The position numbers and the translations under genes were made by a program. A model generated the notes under the pieces. The model saw only the letters and a list, made by a program, of their open reading frames with translations, made no database searches and was not told where the DNA came from. A stretch of 64,000 nucleotides of DNA, taken from assembly GCF_000412695.1 (NCBI RefSeq), contig NC_021499.1, forward strand, positions 2,232,001 through 2,296,000, read 5' to 3'. The DNA is from Pseudomonas resinovorans NBRC 106553 (GTDB lineage Bacteria; Pseudomonadota; Gammaproteobacteria; Pseudomonadales; Pseudomonadaceae). Each line of letters starts with the position of its first letter. Positions within the stretch are counted from its first letter, which is position 1. Below, in pieces: positions 27,389 to 36,465 of the stretch.

Positions 27389-30172
27389 GTGAGCATGCAG
27401 TCGCTTGCCAAGGAAAAACTGAACCTGTCGGCATTGCTATCCGGCCGCCCGTTGGTGTGGCTGGTGTGCCTGTTGACCCTTTTCGGCGGGATAGCGCTCA
27501 CGCTGCTGCTCAGCCAGGCGGTGCGCAGCACTGAGCAGGCGCAAGTGCGCGAACGCTTCAACCTGGCCGCCACCGAGCGCATCAGTCGCATCCAGGAGCG
27601 TCTGGACGGACAGCTCAGGGAGCTGGATGCGGTCCGGCGTTTCTTCGGCAATTCCTATGAAGTCAGCCCCGAAGAGTTCCAGGGCTTCGTTGGCCCGCTG
27701 CTGGGCGACACCCTGGTCTACTCCTGGGTGCCGCGCGTGGCCGGCCCCGAGCGGGAGGCGTTCGAGGCCCGCGCCCGTGCCGAGGGCATGGCCGGATTCA
27801 GCATCCGCGAAATGCAGGGCGATGGCCTGGTGCCCAGCCGGCCCCGGGCCGAGTACTTCCCGGTCTACTACAGCGTGACCACGCGCATCGACCCGGTGCC
27901 CCTGGGGCTGGATCTGAACTCCAACCCAGAGCGGCGCGCGGCCATCCTCCGGGCACGAAAGACCCACGACGTCAGCGTCACCGAGCGGGTGCGGGTGATC
28001 GGCGCGGCGGAGGGCGAGCGCTACGGCGTGGTGCTGGTGGCGCCGGTCTATGCGGGCAATGCGGACGATGACGCCCACCTGCGTGGCCTGGTCGTGGCGG
28101 TGCTCAACATGGACCTGGAGATGGAGGCCGCCATCACCCCGCACAACCTGAAAAGCCTGGTGATGCGGGTCAGCGACATCGGCGCGGATGGCCAGCAAAC
28201 CCTGATCTACCAGAGTGCCGAGGTACCCCGGAGCGAGCTGCTGCAGCGCCGCATGGTGCCCTTCGGCGATCGCCAGTACTTGCTGGAGGTGATGCCCAGC
28301 GCGGCCTTCCTCGCCGGCCCCGTGCTATCCACCGCGAGCCTGGTAGCCATCAGCGGGACCGCCTTCACCCTGCTGTTGGCCGGCTACCTGCTGCTGCTGG
28401 TCAACCAGCGGCAGAACGCCCTGGCCCTGGTAGCCGAACGAACCCTGGAGCTGCGCGAGCGGGAGATCGAGCTGCAGTTCAGCGAGGAGCGCTGGAGCTT
28501 CGCCCTGGATGGTGCCGGACATGGCGTCTGGGACTGGGAACCGGAGTCCGGGCGGGTGTTCATCTCCCGTGGCTGGAAGACCATGCTCGGCTACGCGGAG
28601 AACGAGGTGGACGACACCGCCGAGGCGCGCGTCCGGTTGATTCACCCCCAGGACCTGCCCCAGGCCCGGGCCGAGCTGGCCCTCCACCTGCGCGGCGCCA
28701 GCCCGGTCTATCAGAGTCAGCACCGCATGCTGCACAAGGACGGCCGTTGGGTCTGGGTGCTGGACCGCGGCAAGGTGGTGGCGCGGGGCCCCGATGGCCT
28801 GGCGCTGCGCATGATCGGTACCCAGACCGACATCAGTTCGAGCAAGGCGGTGGAGCTGCAACTGGCCATGGCCCATGGCCAGTTGCGCAGCCTGCTCAAT
28901 GCCGCGACCCAGGTATCCATCGTCAGCACCGATCTGCGTGGTGCCATCCTCCAGTTCAATGTCGGCGCCGAGCGCATGTTCGGTTATCGCGCCCTGGAGA
29001 TGATCGGTCGTCACCCGGAAGTCCTGCATGTGGAGAGCGAGGTACGGGCGCGCTGCATCGAGCTGGGGCGGCGCCTCGGCAAATCGGTGCCCGACTTCCA
29101 GGCCTACGTGGAGGAGGTCACCCGTGGCGACCGCTTCGACGAACGCGAGTGGACCCTGCAGCGCCGCGATGGCAGCCAACTGGTCTGCAGCCTGATCCTC
29201 ACCGGGGTGCGCGATGAACGTGAAGTGCTGGTGGGGTACCTCGGCGTGGCCATCGACGTCACCGAGCGCAAGCTGATTCAGCAGGCGCTGGAGGAGCGCG
29301 ACCGGTTGCTGGAAAAACTCAGCGCGCGGGTGCCGGGCGTGCTCTACCAGTTCCGCATGTCCGCGGACGGGCATTTCAGCTTCCCCTATACCAGCGCCGG
29401 GATACTCGAGGTCTTCGAAGTCACGCCGGAGGTGGTGCGGGACGACGCCCGTGGGCTGCTGGAACGTATCCACCCCGACGACCAGGAGCGGGTGCAGGCT
29501 TCCATTCGACGCTCCGGCGAGATGCTTACCGCCTGGCGCGAGGACTTTCGCATTCTGCTGCCGCGCCAGGGCCTGCGCTGGCTACGTGGTGAATCGGTGC
29601 CCGAGCGCGGCGAGGACGGCGCGCTGCTGTGGCACGGTTACATCACCGATATCACCGGCCTGAAGCTGGTGGAGCAGGAGTTGCGCGCACTGTCCGTCAC
29701 CGACGCCCTCACCGGGGTCTACAACCGGCGCTATTTCCAGGAGCGCCTGGACCTGGAGATCGCCCGTGCCGAACGCCGCGAAGGTCCGCTGGCGCTGGTG
29801 ATGCTGGATGTCGACCACTTCAAGCAGATCAACGACTGCCACGGCCACGAGGCGGGCGACCGGGTGCTCAAGACCCTGTGCCTGCGCGTGGGTGAGCGCC
29901 TGCGGCGGATCGACGTGCTGTGCCGGCTGGGGGGCGAGGAGTTCGTCGTGCTGTGCCCGGACACCAACGTCGACCAGGCTTTCCAGGTGGCCCAGGCGCT
30001 GTTGCAGGCATTGACGCGGGAGGATGTGGCGGGCGTGGGGCGGGTCACCGCCAGCTTCGGTTGTGCCGCCTGGCGTGACGGGGAGAATGCCGACGACCTG
30101 TTGCGGCGCGTGGACGCCGCGGTCTACGCGGCCAAGCAGGGTGGGCGTGACCAGATCCGTATCTCGGATTGA
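27389..30172 (+). CDS. CHASE-PAS diguanylate cyclase
   Basis: A 927-residue sensor predicted to make c-di-GMP. A membrane helix (about 22-42) is followed by a periplasmic CHASE domain (about 75-240), a second helix (about 313-337), three PAS modules (about 375-490, 500-620 and 635-755) and a GGDEF domain (about 765-925). The active site is GGEEF (about 848-852), with the inhibitory site RRID (about 839-842) five residues before it. Start is either GTG at 27389 or ATG at 27395; both fit the weak GAG upstream. It lies between rlmKL and dacB, where I remember no such gene in PAO1, so it may be a lineage insertion. The CHASE ligand is unknown. Confidence 0.9.
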   Translation: MSMQSLAKEKLNLSALLSGRPLVWLVCLLTLFGGIALTLLLSQAVRSTEQAQVRERFNLAATERISRIQERLDGQLRELDAVRRFFGNSYEVSPEEFQGFVGPLLGDTLVYSWVPRVAGPEREAFEARARAEGMAGFSIREMQGDGLVPSRPRAEYFPVYYSVTTRIDPVPLGLDLNSNPERRAAILRARKTHDVSVTERVRVIGAAEGERYGVVLVAPVYAGNADDDAHLRGLVVAVLNMDLEMEAAITPHNLKSLVMRVSDIGADGQQTLIYQSAEVPRSELLQRRMVPFGDRQYLLEVMPSAAFLAGPVLSTASLVAISGTAFTLLLAGYLLLLVNQRQNALALVAERTLELREREIELQFSEERWSFALDGAGHGVWDWEPESGRVFISRGWKTMLGYAENEVDDTAEARVRLIHPQDLPQARAELALHLRGASPVYQSQHRMLHKDGRWVWVLDRGKVVARGPDGLALRMIGTQTDISSSKAVELQLAMAHGQLRSLLNAATQVSIVSTDLRGAILQFNVGAERMFGYRALEMIGRHPEVLHVESEVRARCIELGRRLGKSVPDFQAYVEEVTRGDRFDEREWTLQRRDGSQLVCSLILTGVRDEREVLVGYLGVAIDVTERKLIQQALEERDRLLEKLSARVPGVLYQFRMSADGHFSFPYTSAGILEVFEVTPEVVRDDARGLLERIHPDDQERVQASIRRSGEMLTAWREDFRILLPRQGLRWLRGESVPERGEDGALLWHGYITDITGLKLVEQELRALSVTDALTGVYNRRYFQERLDLEIARAERREGPLALVMLDVDHFKQINDCHGHEAGDRVLKTLCLRVGERLRRIDVLCRLGGEEFVVLCPDTNVDQAFQVAQALLQALTREDVAGVGRVTASFGCAAWRDGENADDLLRRVDAAVYAAKQGGRDQIRISD

Positions 30173-30176
30173 GTTA

Positions 30177-30375
30177 CAGGAGTTGTAGCGGCGAATTCAT
30201 TCGAACTTGGGGAGCTACGTCCTTGGGACGTGGTCATGAGTCATCGGCTCTGCCTGTGACGGTTGAGCTGCCTGGCTATCAGGATGACATTCGTAGGATG
30301 TGGTTGAGCGAAGCGATACCCATCAGCTTCCACGGACAGCATGGGTATCGCTTCGCTCGACCCATCCTACGTTGC
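30177..30375. repeat. Dispersed palindromic intergenic repeat, copy A
   Basis: About 200 bases that recur at 61385-61591. The right half is a long imperfect hairpin: 30292-30323 pairs with 30341-30371 almost throughout, around a 17-base loop. The left half contains ACGTCC / GGACGT. It fills the gap between two converging genes and may act as a bidirectional 3' structure. Confidence 0.88.
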
Positions 30376-30414
30376 TGAGGACATGGCCGCCCGCTAGGGG
30401 CGGCCAGTCCGGGC

Positions 30415-31872
30415 TCAGTTGGCGTTGGCGACGCTCTTGGGCTGGCGGTAGAGGTCCACCAGCACCTGATCGAGGATCGACGAAGCCCCCCAGGGGCGCG
30501 GGTCGTTGAGGATGGCCACGACGGCCCAGCTGTTGCCGTTGCTGTCGCGGCTGAAGCCGGCGATGGCGCGGACGGTGTTCAGGGTGCCGGTCTTGATGTG
30601 GGCCTCGCCTTCCAGCGCCGTGCGTTTCAGGCGCTTGCGCATGGTGCCGTCCATCGCCACCAGCGGCAGCGAGGAAATGAACTCGGCGGAGTAGGGGCTG
30701 TGCCAGGCGGCCTGGAGGATGGCGGCCATTTCACGGGCGCTGACCCGCTCGTTGCGCGACAGGCCGGAGCCGTTCTCCATCACCAGGTGCGGCGCGGTGA
30801 TGCCCTTCTTGGCCAGCCAGTCGCGGATCACCCGCTGGGCGGCCTTGGCGTCATCACCGTCGGCGCTGGTGCGGAAACGCGCGCCGATGCTGAGGAACAG
30901 CTGCTGGGCCATGGTGTTGTTGCTGTACTTGTTGATGTCGCGGATCACTTCCACGAGGTCGGGCGAGAAGGCGCGCGCCAGCAGCTTGGCGTCCTTGGGT
31001 ACCTCGCCGAGACGGTCCTTGCCGTCGATGCTGCCGCCCAGTTCCTTCCAGAAACTGCGCACGGCACCGGCGGCGTAGGCGGGATGGTCGAGCAGCGACA
31101 TGTAGGTCTGCGCGCTGCAACCTTCCGGCAGCTTGCCGCTGGCGATCAAAGTGGTGCCGTCGAACTGGGTCACCGGGTTGTAGCGTACGTCCGGCCAGGC
31201 CGGGCACTTGGCGGCCTTGGTCACCTGCACCTTGTTGTCGATGCGGATGCTTTCGATCGGCGGTTCCATGGCCAGGTTGACTTTGCCACCTTCGGCGCGG
31301 GCGATCAGGCGTACCGCCTTGAGGTTGACCAGGAGCGAGTCCGGCCCCACCAGGAAGGGCTTGTTGTGGTCGCCGCCGTCATCGTTGAAGGCCGGCAGCT
31401 GCGGATGAACGAAGTAGCCGCGGTCCAGCACCAGGTCGCCGGTGATCTGGCGGACGCCGTTGGCGCGCAGGTCGCGCATCAGCAGCCAGAGCTTCTCCAT
31501 GTTCAGCTTCGGATCGCCGCCACCCTTGAGGTAGAGGTTGCCGTTGAGCACGCCGTTCTTCAGCGGGCCGTCGGCATAGAACTCGGTCTTCCACTGGTAG
31601 GTGGGGCCGAGCAGCTCGAGGGCGGCGAAGGTGGTGATCAGCTTCATGGTGGAGGCCGGGTTCACCGACAGGTCGGCGTTGACCAGGGTCTGGGCGCCCG
31701 GGCCGGTGAGCGGCAGGGTCACCAGGGACAGCGAATTGGCGGGAATCTTGTTGGCGGTCAGCGCCTTCTGCACCTTGGCCGGCAGGCTGGTGTTGACCTG
31801 GGCGGCATGCAGGGGCAGGGCGCAGGGCAGGATCAGGGCGGTGAGCGCGAGGGTACGGATGGACTTGAGCAT
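30415..31872 (-). CDS. dacB: D-alanyl-D-alanine carboxypeptidase/endopeptidase (PBP4, DacB)
   Basis: A 485-residue periplasmic class C low-molecular-weight penicillin-binding protein that trims peptidoglycan pentapeptides and can cleave cross-links. A signal peptide (1-23, LHA) precedes the three active-site motifs: STMK (74-77), SNN (317-319) and KTG (427-429). The long insertion between the first two motifs is typical of PBP4. A TTG three bases upstream is in frame, but ATG at 31872 has GGAGG ten bases before it. In P. aeruginosa loss of dacB is a known route to AmpC hyperproduction and beta-lactam resistance (established knowledge). Confidence 0.95.
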   Translation of the reverse strand: MLKSIRTLALTALILPCALPLHAAQVNTSLPAKVQKALTANKIPANSLSLVTLPLTGPGAQTLVNADLSVNPASTMKLITTFAALELLGPTYQWKTEFYADGPLKNGVLNGNLYLKGGGDPKLNMEKLWLLMRDLRANGVRQITGDLVLDRGYFVHPQLPAFNDDGGDHNKPFLVGPDSLLVNLKAVRLIARAEGGKVNLAMEPPIESIRIDNKVQVTKAAKCPAWPDVRYNPVTQFDGTTLIASGKLPEGCSAQTYMSLLDHPAYAAGAVRSFWKELGGSIDGKDRLGEVPKDAKLLARAFSPDLVEVIRDINKYSNNTMAQQLFLSIGARFRTSADGDDAKAAQRVIRDWLAKKGITAPHLVMENGSGLSRNERVSAREMAAILQAAWHSPYSAEFISSLPLVAMDGTMRKRLKRTALEGEAHIKTGTLNTVRAIAGFSRDSNGNSWAVVAILNDPRPWGASSILDQVLVDLYRQPKSVANAN

Positions 31873-32093
31873 CAAGGCTTGCCCTCCAGGCGAGGGCGGG
31901 TAACGAAAACGGTCGGCATGGCAGCTGTTCCCATGAGGGTTCAGGAAATCGGCGCATTATGCCGCAAGCCTTCCCGTGCTGCGCGAGTTCGCTGTTCATT
32001 TCGTCCGCCAGGGGCCGCTCGAACGGCTTCGGACGGGCAAGTTGCGGCGGAAACTGGTAGAGTGCGGCCCGTCATTTACCGAGGAACTGCCAC

Positions 32094-32435
32094 ATGGCCA
32101 CCAATCGCTCCCGCCGCCTGCGCAAGAAACTGTGCGTCGACGAATTCCAGGAACTGGGTTTCGAGCTCACCCTCAACTACAAAGAGGGCGTTGACCCGGA
32201 AGCGGCTTCGGCATTCTTCGATCGTTTCATCGAGGAAGCAGTCGAGGGTAACGGCCTGGGCTTCATCGGCTCCGAAGAATACGGCTTCGTCTGCCTCGGC
32301 AAGCGTGGCTCGGTGACCGCCGAGCAGCGCAGCCAGGTCGAAGCCTGGCTGCAGAAAGGCCACGCCGAAGTGGCGGCCTTCACCGTCAGCCAGCTGCTGG
32401 ACGTGTGGTACCCGGAGAACTCCGTCAACGCTTGA
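32094..32435 (+). CDS. yggL: YggL family 50S ribosome-associated protein
   Basis: A 113-residue YggL (DUF469) protein: MATNRSRRLRKKLCVDEFQE at the start, then FIEEAVEGNGLGFIGSE and VSQLLDVWYP near the end. The family has been linked to the large ribosomal subunit and its assembly. It is divergent from dacB and ends before a strong shared terminator. Length and both termini match the family. Confidence 0.92.
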   Translation: MATNRSRRLRKKLCVDEFQELGFELTLNYKEGVDPEAASAFFDRFIEEAVEGNGLGFIGSEEYGFVCLGKRGSVTAEQRSQVEAWLQKGHAEVAAFTVSQLLDVWYPENSVNA

Positions 32436-32449
32436 CGGATTCACCGATG

Positions 32450-32477
32450 AAAAAGGGCGCCTTGTGGCGCCCTTTTT
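32450..32477. terminator. Bidirectional terminator, yggL / HD-GYP gene
   Basis: A perfect GGGCGCC / GGCGCCC stem (32455-32461 with 32466-32472), loop TTGT, flanked by five As on the left and five Ts on the right, so it works for both converging genes. Confidence 0.93.
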
Positions 32478-32492
32478 CGTTTTTGCGCGGGT

Positions 32493-35447
32493 TCAGTCGA
32501 GCCCGGCCTTGGCCAGCACCGCCGCCTCGTCCACCGAATCGATCTGCTCCGGCCGGAGAAAGCGCCGGGCATAGTCCATGTACACCCCGGACACGATGAA
32601 CAGGCCGAACAGGTCTGGATCGACATGGGCGCCACGGCACATGCCGGCCATGATGCCAAGGGACTCGGAGAGGGTCTTGCCCTTCTTGTAGGGGCGGTCC
32701 ACGGCCGTCAGGGCTTCGAATATGTCGGCGATGGCCATCATGCGCGCGGGCAGGCTCATCTGGTCGCGGGTGAGGCGTTTCGGGTAGCCGGTGCCGTCCA
32801 TCTTCTCGTGGTGCCCACCGGCGATCTCCGCCACGTTCGCCAGGTGCGGCGGGAAGGGCAGGTGGTTGAGCATCAGGATGGTCTGCACGATGTGGTGGTT
32901 GATGATGTAGCGCTCTTCGTCGGTCAGCGTGCCCCGTCCAACGGAGAGGTTGTGCAGCTCGCCCCGGTTGAACTTGTGCAGGGGCACCTGCAGCTTGAAC
33001 CCCCAGGGATTGTCCGGTGCGATCAACTCGCTGGCTGGACGCTCGTGGAGGTGGTCAGGGCGGTCGGCCAGCAACTGCTCTTGTACCGGCAGGACCGCCG
33101 GCGGTGTACGGGCCAGGCGCTGCGCCTCTTCCCAGGAAACCCCCAGGCGATTGTCCAGGGTGCGCGTCCAGGTCCGCGCGGCGATGCGCTTCAGGCGTTC
33201 CTGGTCGGCCTCGGCCATGGCTTCGCCACCCAGGTTGCAGCGGGCGATGAAGGCGAAGTCGTCGTCCAGCGCCGCCAGCGCCTCATCCCGCAGCCGTGCC
33301 GCTTCGCCTTCGTCCGCGCCCTGGGCCAGGCCCTGCCAGTAATCCACCCAGGCATCGCGCTTGAGCACCTCGAAGCGGGTGCGGATCTCGTGGATGCGAT
33401 CGTTCAGGGTTTCCAGCTTGGTGGCCTTGTCCACCACGTACTCCGGGGTGGTGACCTTGCCGCAGTCGTGCAGCCAGGCGGCGATGTGCAGCGCTTCCCA
33501 TTCCTCGTCTGTGGGGTTGAAGCCACGGAAGGCGGGCTCTTTGCTGTCCGCGGCGGCCCGGGCCAGCATCAGGGTGATCTCCGGCACGCGCTGGCAATGG
33601 CCGCCGGTATAGGGGCTCTTGGCGTCGATGGCGCCGGCCATCAACTGGATGAAGGCATCGAGCAGTTGCTTCTGCTTCTCCAGCAGGCGCTGACTTTCGA
33701 TACAGAGCGCGGCGACCCCGGAGATGGCCTCGACGAAGGCGATGCGCTCCGGCCTGAGGAGATTCGACCGCGACTCGCTGCCGGTGTCACGGTGCAGCAG
33801 CACCAGCACGCCGATGGTCACGCCCTGGCGGTTGTGCAGCCCGGTGCTGACCAGGTGCACCCGTGGGCTGGCCAGGGTCTGCAGCAGGTCGCGGTAGGCG
33901 CCGGCCTGGTCGTAGCCGAAGGAGCATTGCTGGCTGGGTCCGCCGTGGGCGGGCAGGTCGAGCCAGCGCGGCATGCTCGGGCTCTCCAGGCCGAAGCTGC
34001 GGATGCCGTGGGTCTCCAGATCCTGCTCCTGGTTGTTGAGGAACAGGCCGTGGGGCTCCAGCCGGCCGTTCTGGTTGTCGATCAGGTACAGCAGGCCGCC
34101 GGCGGATTCGCTGATTTCGATGGTTTCGTGGAGTACGCGGCGCAGCAGGTTGTCGAAGCGGGTTTCCGCCGAAAGGCTGGAGGCGATCTCGAGGAAGCTT
34201 GCGATGGTGTCCTTCATCCGCGCCATGGCCACGGCCAGCTGGTCCACCTCGAGTACCGGCGAACGGCCCATGGCCGGCAGGTCGAAGTTGAAACTGCGGA
34301 TCGCCTCGGCTTGCGTCACCAGGGCGTGCAGCGGCTTGACCAGGATGCGCGAGAGCAGGATGCCCAGCGGGATGCACAGCAACAGGATGCCCAGGGTCAG
34401 CATCGCGCTCTGCCAGCGGATGCGGTAGGCGTCGTCCAACAGCTCGTCCTCGGGGGTCAGCATGACCAGTTGCAGGCCTTGCGGGCCGCCGTCGCTCAGG
34501 CGTTGGCGGGTCACCACCCAGCGCCGGTCGCCAAACTCCAGGCTGGTGCGCAGGTCGCCGTCACCGGGCAACTGGCCGACGACGGCGAGGTTCGGGCTGA
34601 GGTCCTTGACGTTGCTCAGCTCGGGCGTGCCGTTGCTGCGAACGATCAGCTTGCCGGCGTCGGGGTAGGCCACCGCATGGCCGTCCGGCTGGTAGAGCGC
34701 CACTTCAGTGGAAGGGGTGACCTTGTGCTTGGCCAGGGTGGCGGAGAGATCGTTCAGGGTCAGGTCGGCACCGATCACCGCGTCGGTTCCGCTGGGTCTG
34801 GCCAGGGTGGTGCCCACCGCGCCGCTGGAAAAGAACACATAGGGCGCGGTGGTGATCTTGCCGTCCTGCTCCAGGGCCCGGTAATACCAGGGTCGTCCTC
34901 GCGGGTCATAGCCCTCCTTGAGGTTCTGGCGGCGGCTGATTTCCTGGAGCTTGTCGTCGAATAAGATGCTGGTGGATTGCGCTCGGTAGTTGTTGTCGCG
35001 CTCGATGCTCCAGACCTGGTAAGCGGCCTTGGGCGGGGCGTCGAAGGCTTTCTTCAGTACCTCGTCGCGCAGAGGGCGGACCATCAGGAAGTCGCCGTCG
35101 TCGTAGCCGAAGTAGAGCGAAGCGAGCTTGGGGTTGTCCTGCAGGGCCTGGGCCAGGGGCTTGAGCAGGCTGTCCACGCGTTCGAAGGTTCCCTGGTTCT
35201 GGTCGCCGCCGATCAGCGCCAGCAGGTTCAGCAGGTGGTGGATGGGCTGGTAGGTGTGGCGCAGGTCGGTTTCCACTTCTTCGCTGATGCGGCCGAAGAG
35301 TTCGTCGCTGCTGGAGAGGATGATCTGGCTGGTCTGGCGGTAGTTGAACAGGCCCAGGACCACACCAGTGAGGACCAGGAGGAGAGTGAACAGCGCGCTG
35401 ATATGGACATGCAGCGGAAAACGACGCTCCGAGAACTTTTGCGGCAT
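32493..35447 (-). CDS. Membrane HD-GYP protein with dCache-like sensor, HAMP and GAF
   Basis: A 984-residue sensor predicted to degrade c-di-GMP. A membrane helix (about 17-36), a large periplasmic dCache-like domain (about 40-310), a second helix (about 340-362), HAMP (about 362-415) and a GAF-like domain (about 430-590) precede an HD-GYP domain. The HD pair lies in LHDCGK (about 655) and the signature HHEKMDGTGYP (about 877-887) is complete, so it should be active. About 130 residues are inserted between the two motifs, longer than in minimal HD-GYP domains. AGGAGA precedes the ATG, next to a leader hairpin. It faces yggL and diverges from rocA2. Confidence 0.9.
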   Translation of the reverse strand: MPQKFSERRFPLHVHISALFTLLLVLTGVVLGLFNYRQTSQIILSSSDELFGRISEEVETDLRHTYQPIHHLLNLLALIGGDQNQGTFERVDSLLKPLAQALQDNPKLASLYFGYDDGDFLMVRPLRDEVLKKAFDAPPKAAYQVWSIERDNNYRAQSTSILFDDKLQEISRRQNLKEGYDPRGRPWYYRALEQDGKITTAPYVFFSSGAVGTTLARPSGTDAVIGADLTLNDLSATLAKHKVTPSTEVALYQPDGHAVAYPDAGKLIVRSNGTPELSNVKDLSPNLAVVGQLPGDGDLRTSLEFGDRRWVVTRQRLSDGGPQGLQLVMLTPEDELLDDAYRIRWQSAMLTLGILLLCIPLGILLSRILVKPLHALVTQAEAIRSFNFDLPAMGRSPVLEVDQLAVAMARMKDTIASFLEIASSLSAETRFDNLLRRVLHETIEISESAGGLLYLIDNQNGRLEPHGLFLNNQEQDLETHGIRSFGLESPSMPRWLDLPAHGGPSQQCSFGYDQAGAYRDLLQTLASPRVHLVSTGLHNRQGVTIGVLVLLHRDTGSESRSNLLRPERIAFVEAISGVAALCIESQRLLEKQKQLLDAFIQLMAGAIDAKSPYTGGHCQRVPEITLMLARAAADSKEPAFRGFNPTDEEWEALHIAAWLHDCGKVTTPEYVVDKATKLETLNDRIHEIRTRFEVLKRDAWVDYWQGLAQGADEGEAARLRDEALAALDDDFAFIARCNLGGEAMAEADQERLKRIAARTWTRTLDNRLGVSWEEAQRLARTPPAVLPVQEQLLADRPDHLHERPASELIAPDNPWGFKLQVPLHKFNRGELHNLSVGRGTLTDEERYIINHHIVQTILMLNHLPFPPHLANVAEIAGGHHEKMDGTGYPKRLTRDQMSLPARMMAIADIFEALTAVDRPYKKGKTLSESLGIMAGMCRGAHVDPDLFGLFIVSGVYMDYARRFLRPEQIDSVDEAAVLAKAGLD

Positions 35448-35460
35448 TGCGGCACTCTCC

Positions 35461-35485
35461 TTTAGCCCCCTCCCTGAGGGCTAAA
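35461..35485 (-). promoter_or_regulatory. Leader hairpin next to the HD-GYP ribosome-binding site
   Basis: TTTAGCCC (35461-35468) and GGGCTAAA (35478-35485) pair perfectly. On the minus strand the hairpin ends directly before AGGAGA, so it may modulate access to the ribosome site. The rest of the 35448-35779 gap shows no gene and presumably holds both promoters. Confidence 0.4.
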
Positions 35486-35779
35486 GGAGCATAGATGAGG
35501 GTGCTGCCCGGCGTCGTGCAAATTGCCTTGCCAGACAGCCCCGAGCGCCGATGGGTACGGAAATTCCCTTCAGCGGTAGGTGCTGGGTTCCGTGGGTTGG
35601 TCCACTCAATACTTCGGAAGCAAGTGATGGGTTTCGCCGAAATCGGACGCTTTGCGTAGGACGGGGTGCAAGTTCGAGTAGGTGGCTTCTTGAATTGGGC
35701 CGGCGGCGGGTCCCAGGGGTCGACAGTGCGAAGGGCTTCTCTATCTTGACAGCCTTCAACGGGCCAAGGGAGAGATGCC

Positions 35780-36457
35780 ATGAGCAAGCTGGTTAACCTG
35801 GATGATTTTCTCGAGACCGGAGGCGAGTCCGCCTACAAGGTGATGATCGTCGACGACCATCCGGTCATTCGCCTGGCGGTGCGCCTGTTGCTGGACCGCG
35901 AGGGCTACGCCATCGTGGCTGAGGCGGACAACGGCGTGGATGCCATCGCGCTGGCGCGGGAGCACCTGCCGGACATGGTCATCCTCGACATCGGCATTCC
36001 CAAGCTCGGCGGCCTCGACGTGATCGCGCGGCTGCAGGCCCTCGACCTGCCCCTGCGGGTCCTGGTGCTGACCGGGCAGAACCCCAACCACTACGCCACG
36101 CGCTGCATGCAGGCCGGCGCGGCGGGCTTCGTCTGCAAAGAGGGCGATCTCTCCGAAGTCACCGCGGCGGTGCGCGCGGTGCTTTCGGGCTACAGCTACT
36201 TCCCCAGCGACGTGATCAAGTCCGGCAAGCGCCAGGTGGGGCTGCCCGACGAGATCGAGATGATCGGCCGCCTTTCCGATCGCGAGCTGGCAGTGCTCAA
36301 GTTTCTCGCCAATGGCTACAGCAACAAGGGAATCGCTGAGGAGATGTTCATCAGCAACAAGACCGTCAGCACCTACAAGACCCGCTTGCTGTTGAAGCTG
36401 AACGCCCGCTCGCTGATCGAGTTGGTGGAGTTCGCCAACCGCAACGCCTTGATCTGA
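35780..36457 (+). CDS. rocA2: LuxR-type response regulator, RocA2-like
   Basis: A 225-residue response regulator. The receiver domain (about 20-140) has the acidic pair D25/D26, phospho-acceptor D70 in ILDIGIP and the lysine in VCKEGD (about 117). A LuxR/FixJ helix-turn-helix fills about 160-222 (LSDRELAVLKFLANGYSNK). GGGAGA precedes the ATG. It overlaps nothing but lies only 8 bases before the hybrid kinase gene, so they form one operon. The naming follows the neighbours yggL/dacB and dgt, which in P. aeruginosa flank rocA2-rocS2 (from memory). There RocA2 lowers mexAB-oprM expression. Confidence 0.88.
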   Translation: MSKLVNLDDFLETGGESAYKVMIVDDHPVIRLAVRLLLDREGYAIVAEADNGVDAIALAREHLPDMVILDIGIPKLGGLDVIARLQALDLPLRVLVLTGQNPNHYATRCMQAGAAGFVCKEGDLSEVTAAVRAVLSGYSYFPSDVIKSGKRQVGLPDEIEMIGRLSDRELAVLKFLANGYSNKGIAEEMFISNKTVSTYKTRLLLKLNARSLIELVEFANRNALI

Positions 36458-36465
36458 TTCTTCCC

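Noticed and set aside
30177..30375. Repeat considered as an insertion-sequence remnant
   Set aside because: No transposase fragment or target duplication is visible; the structure is that of a palindromic intergenic repeat.
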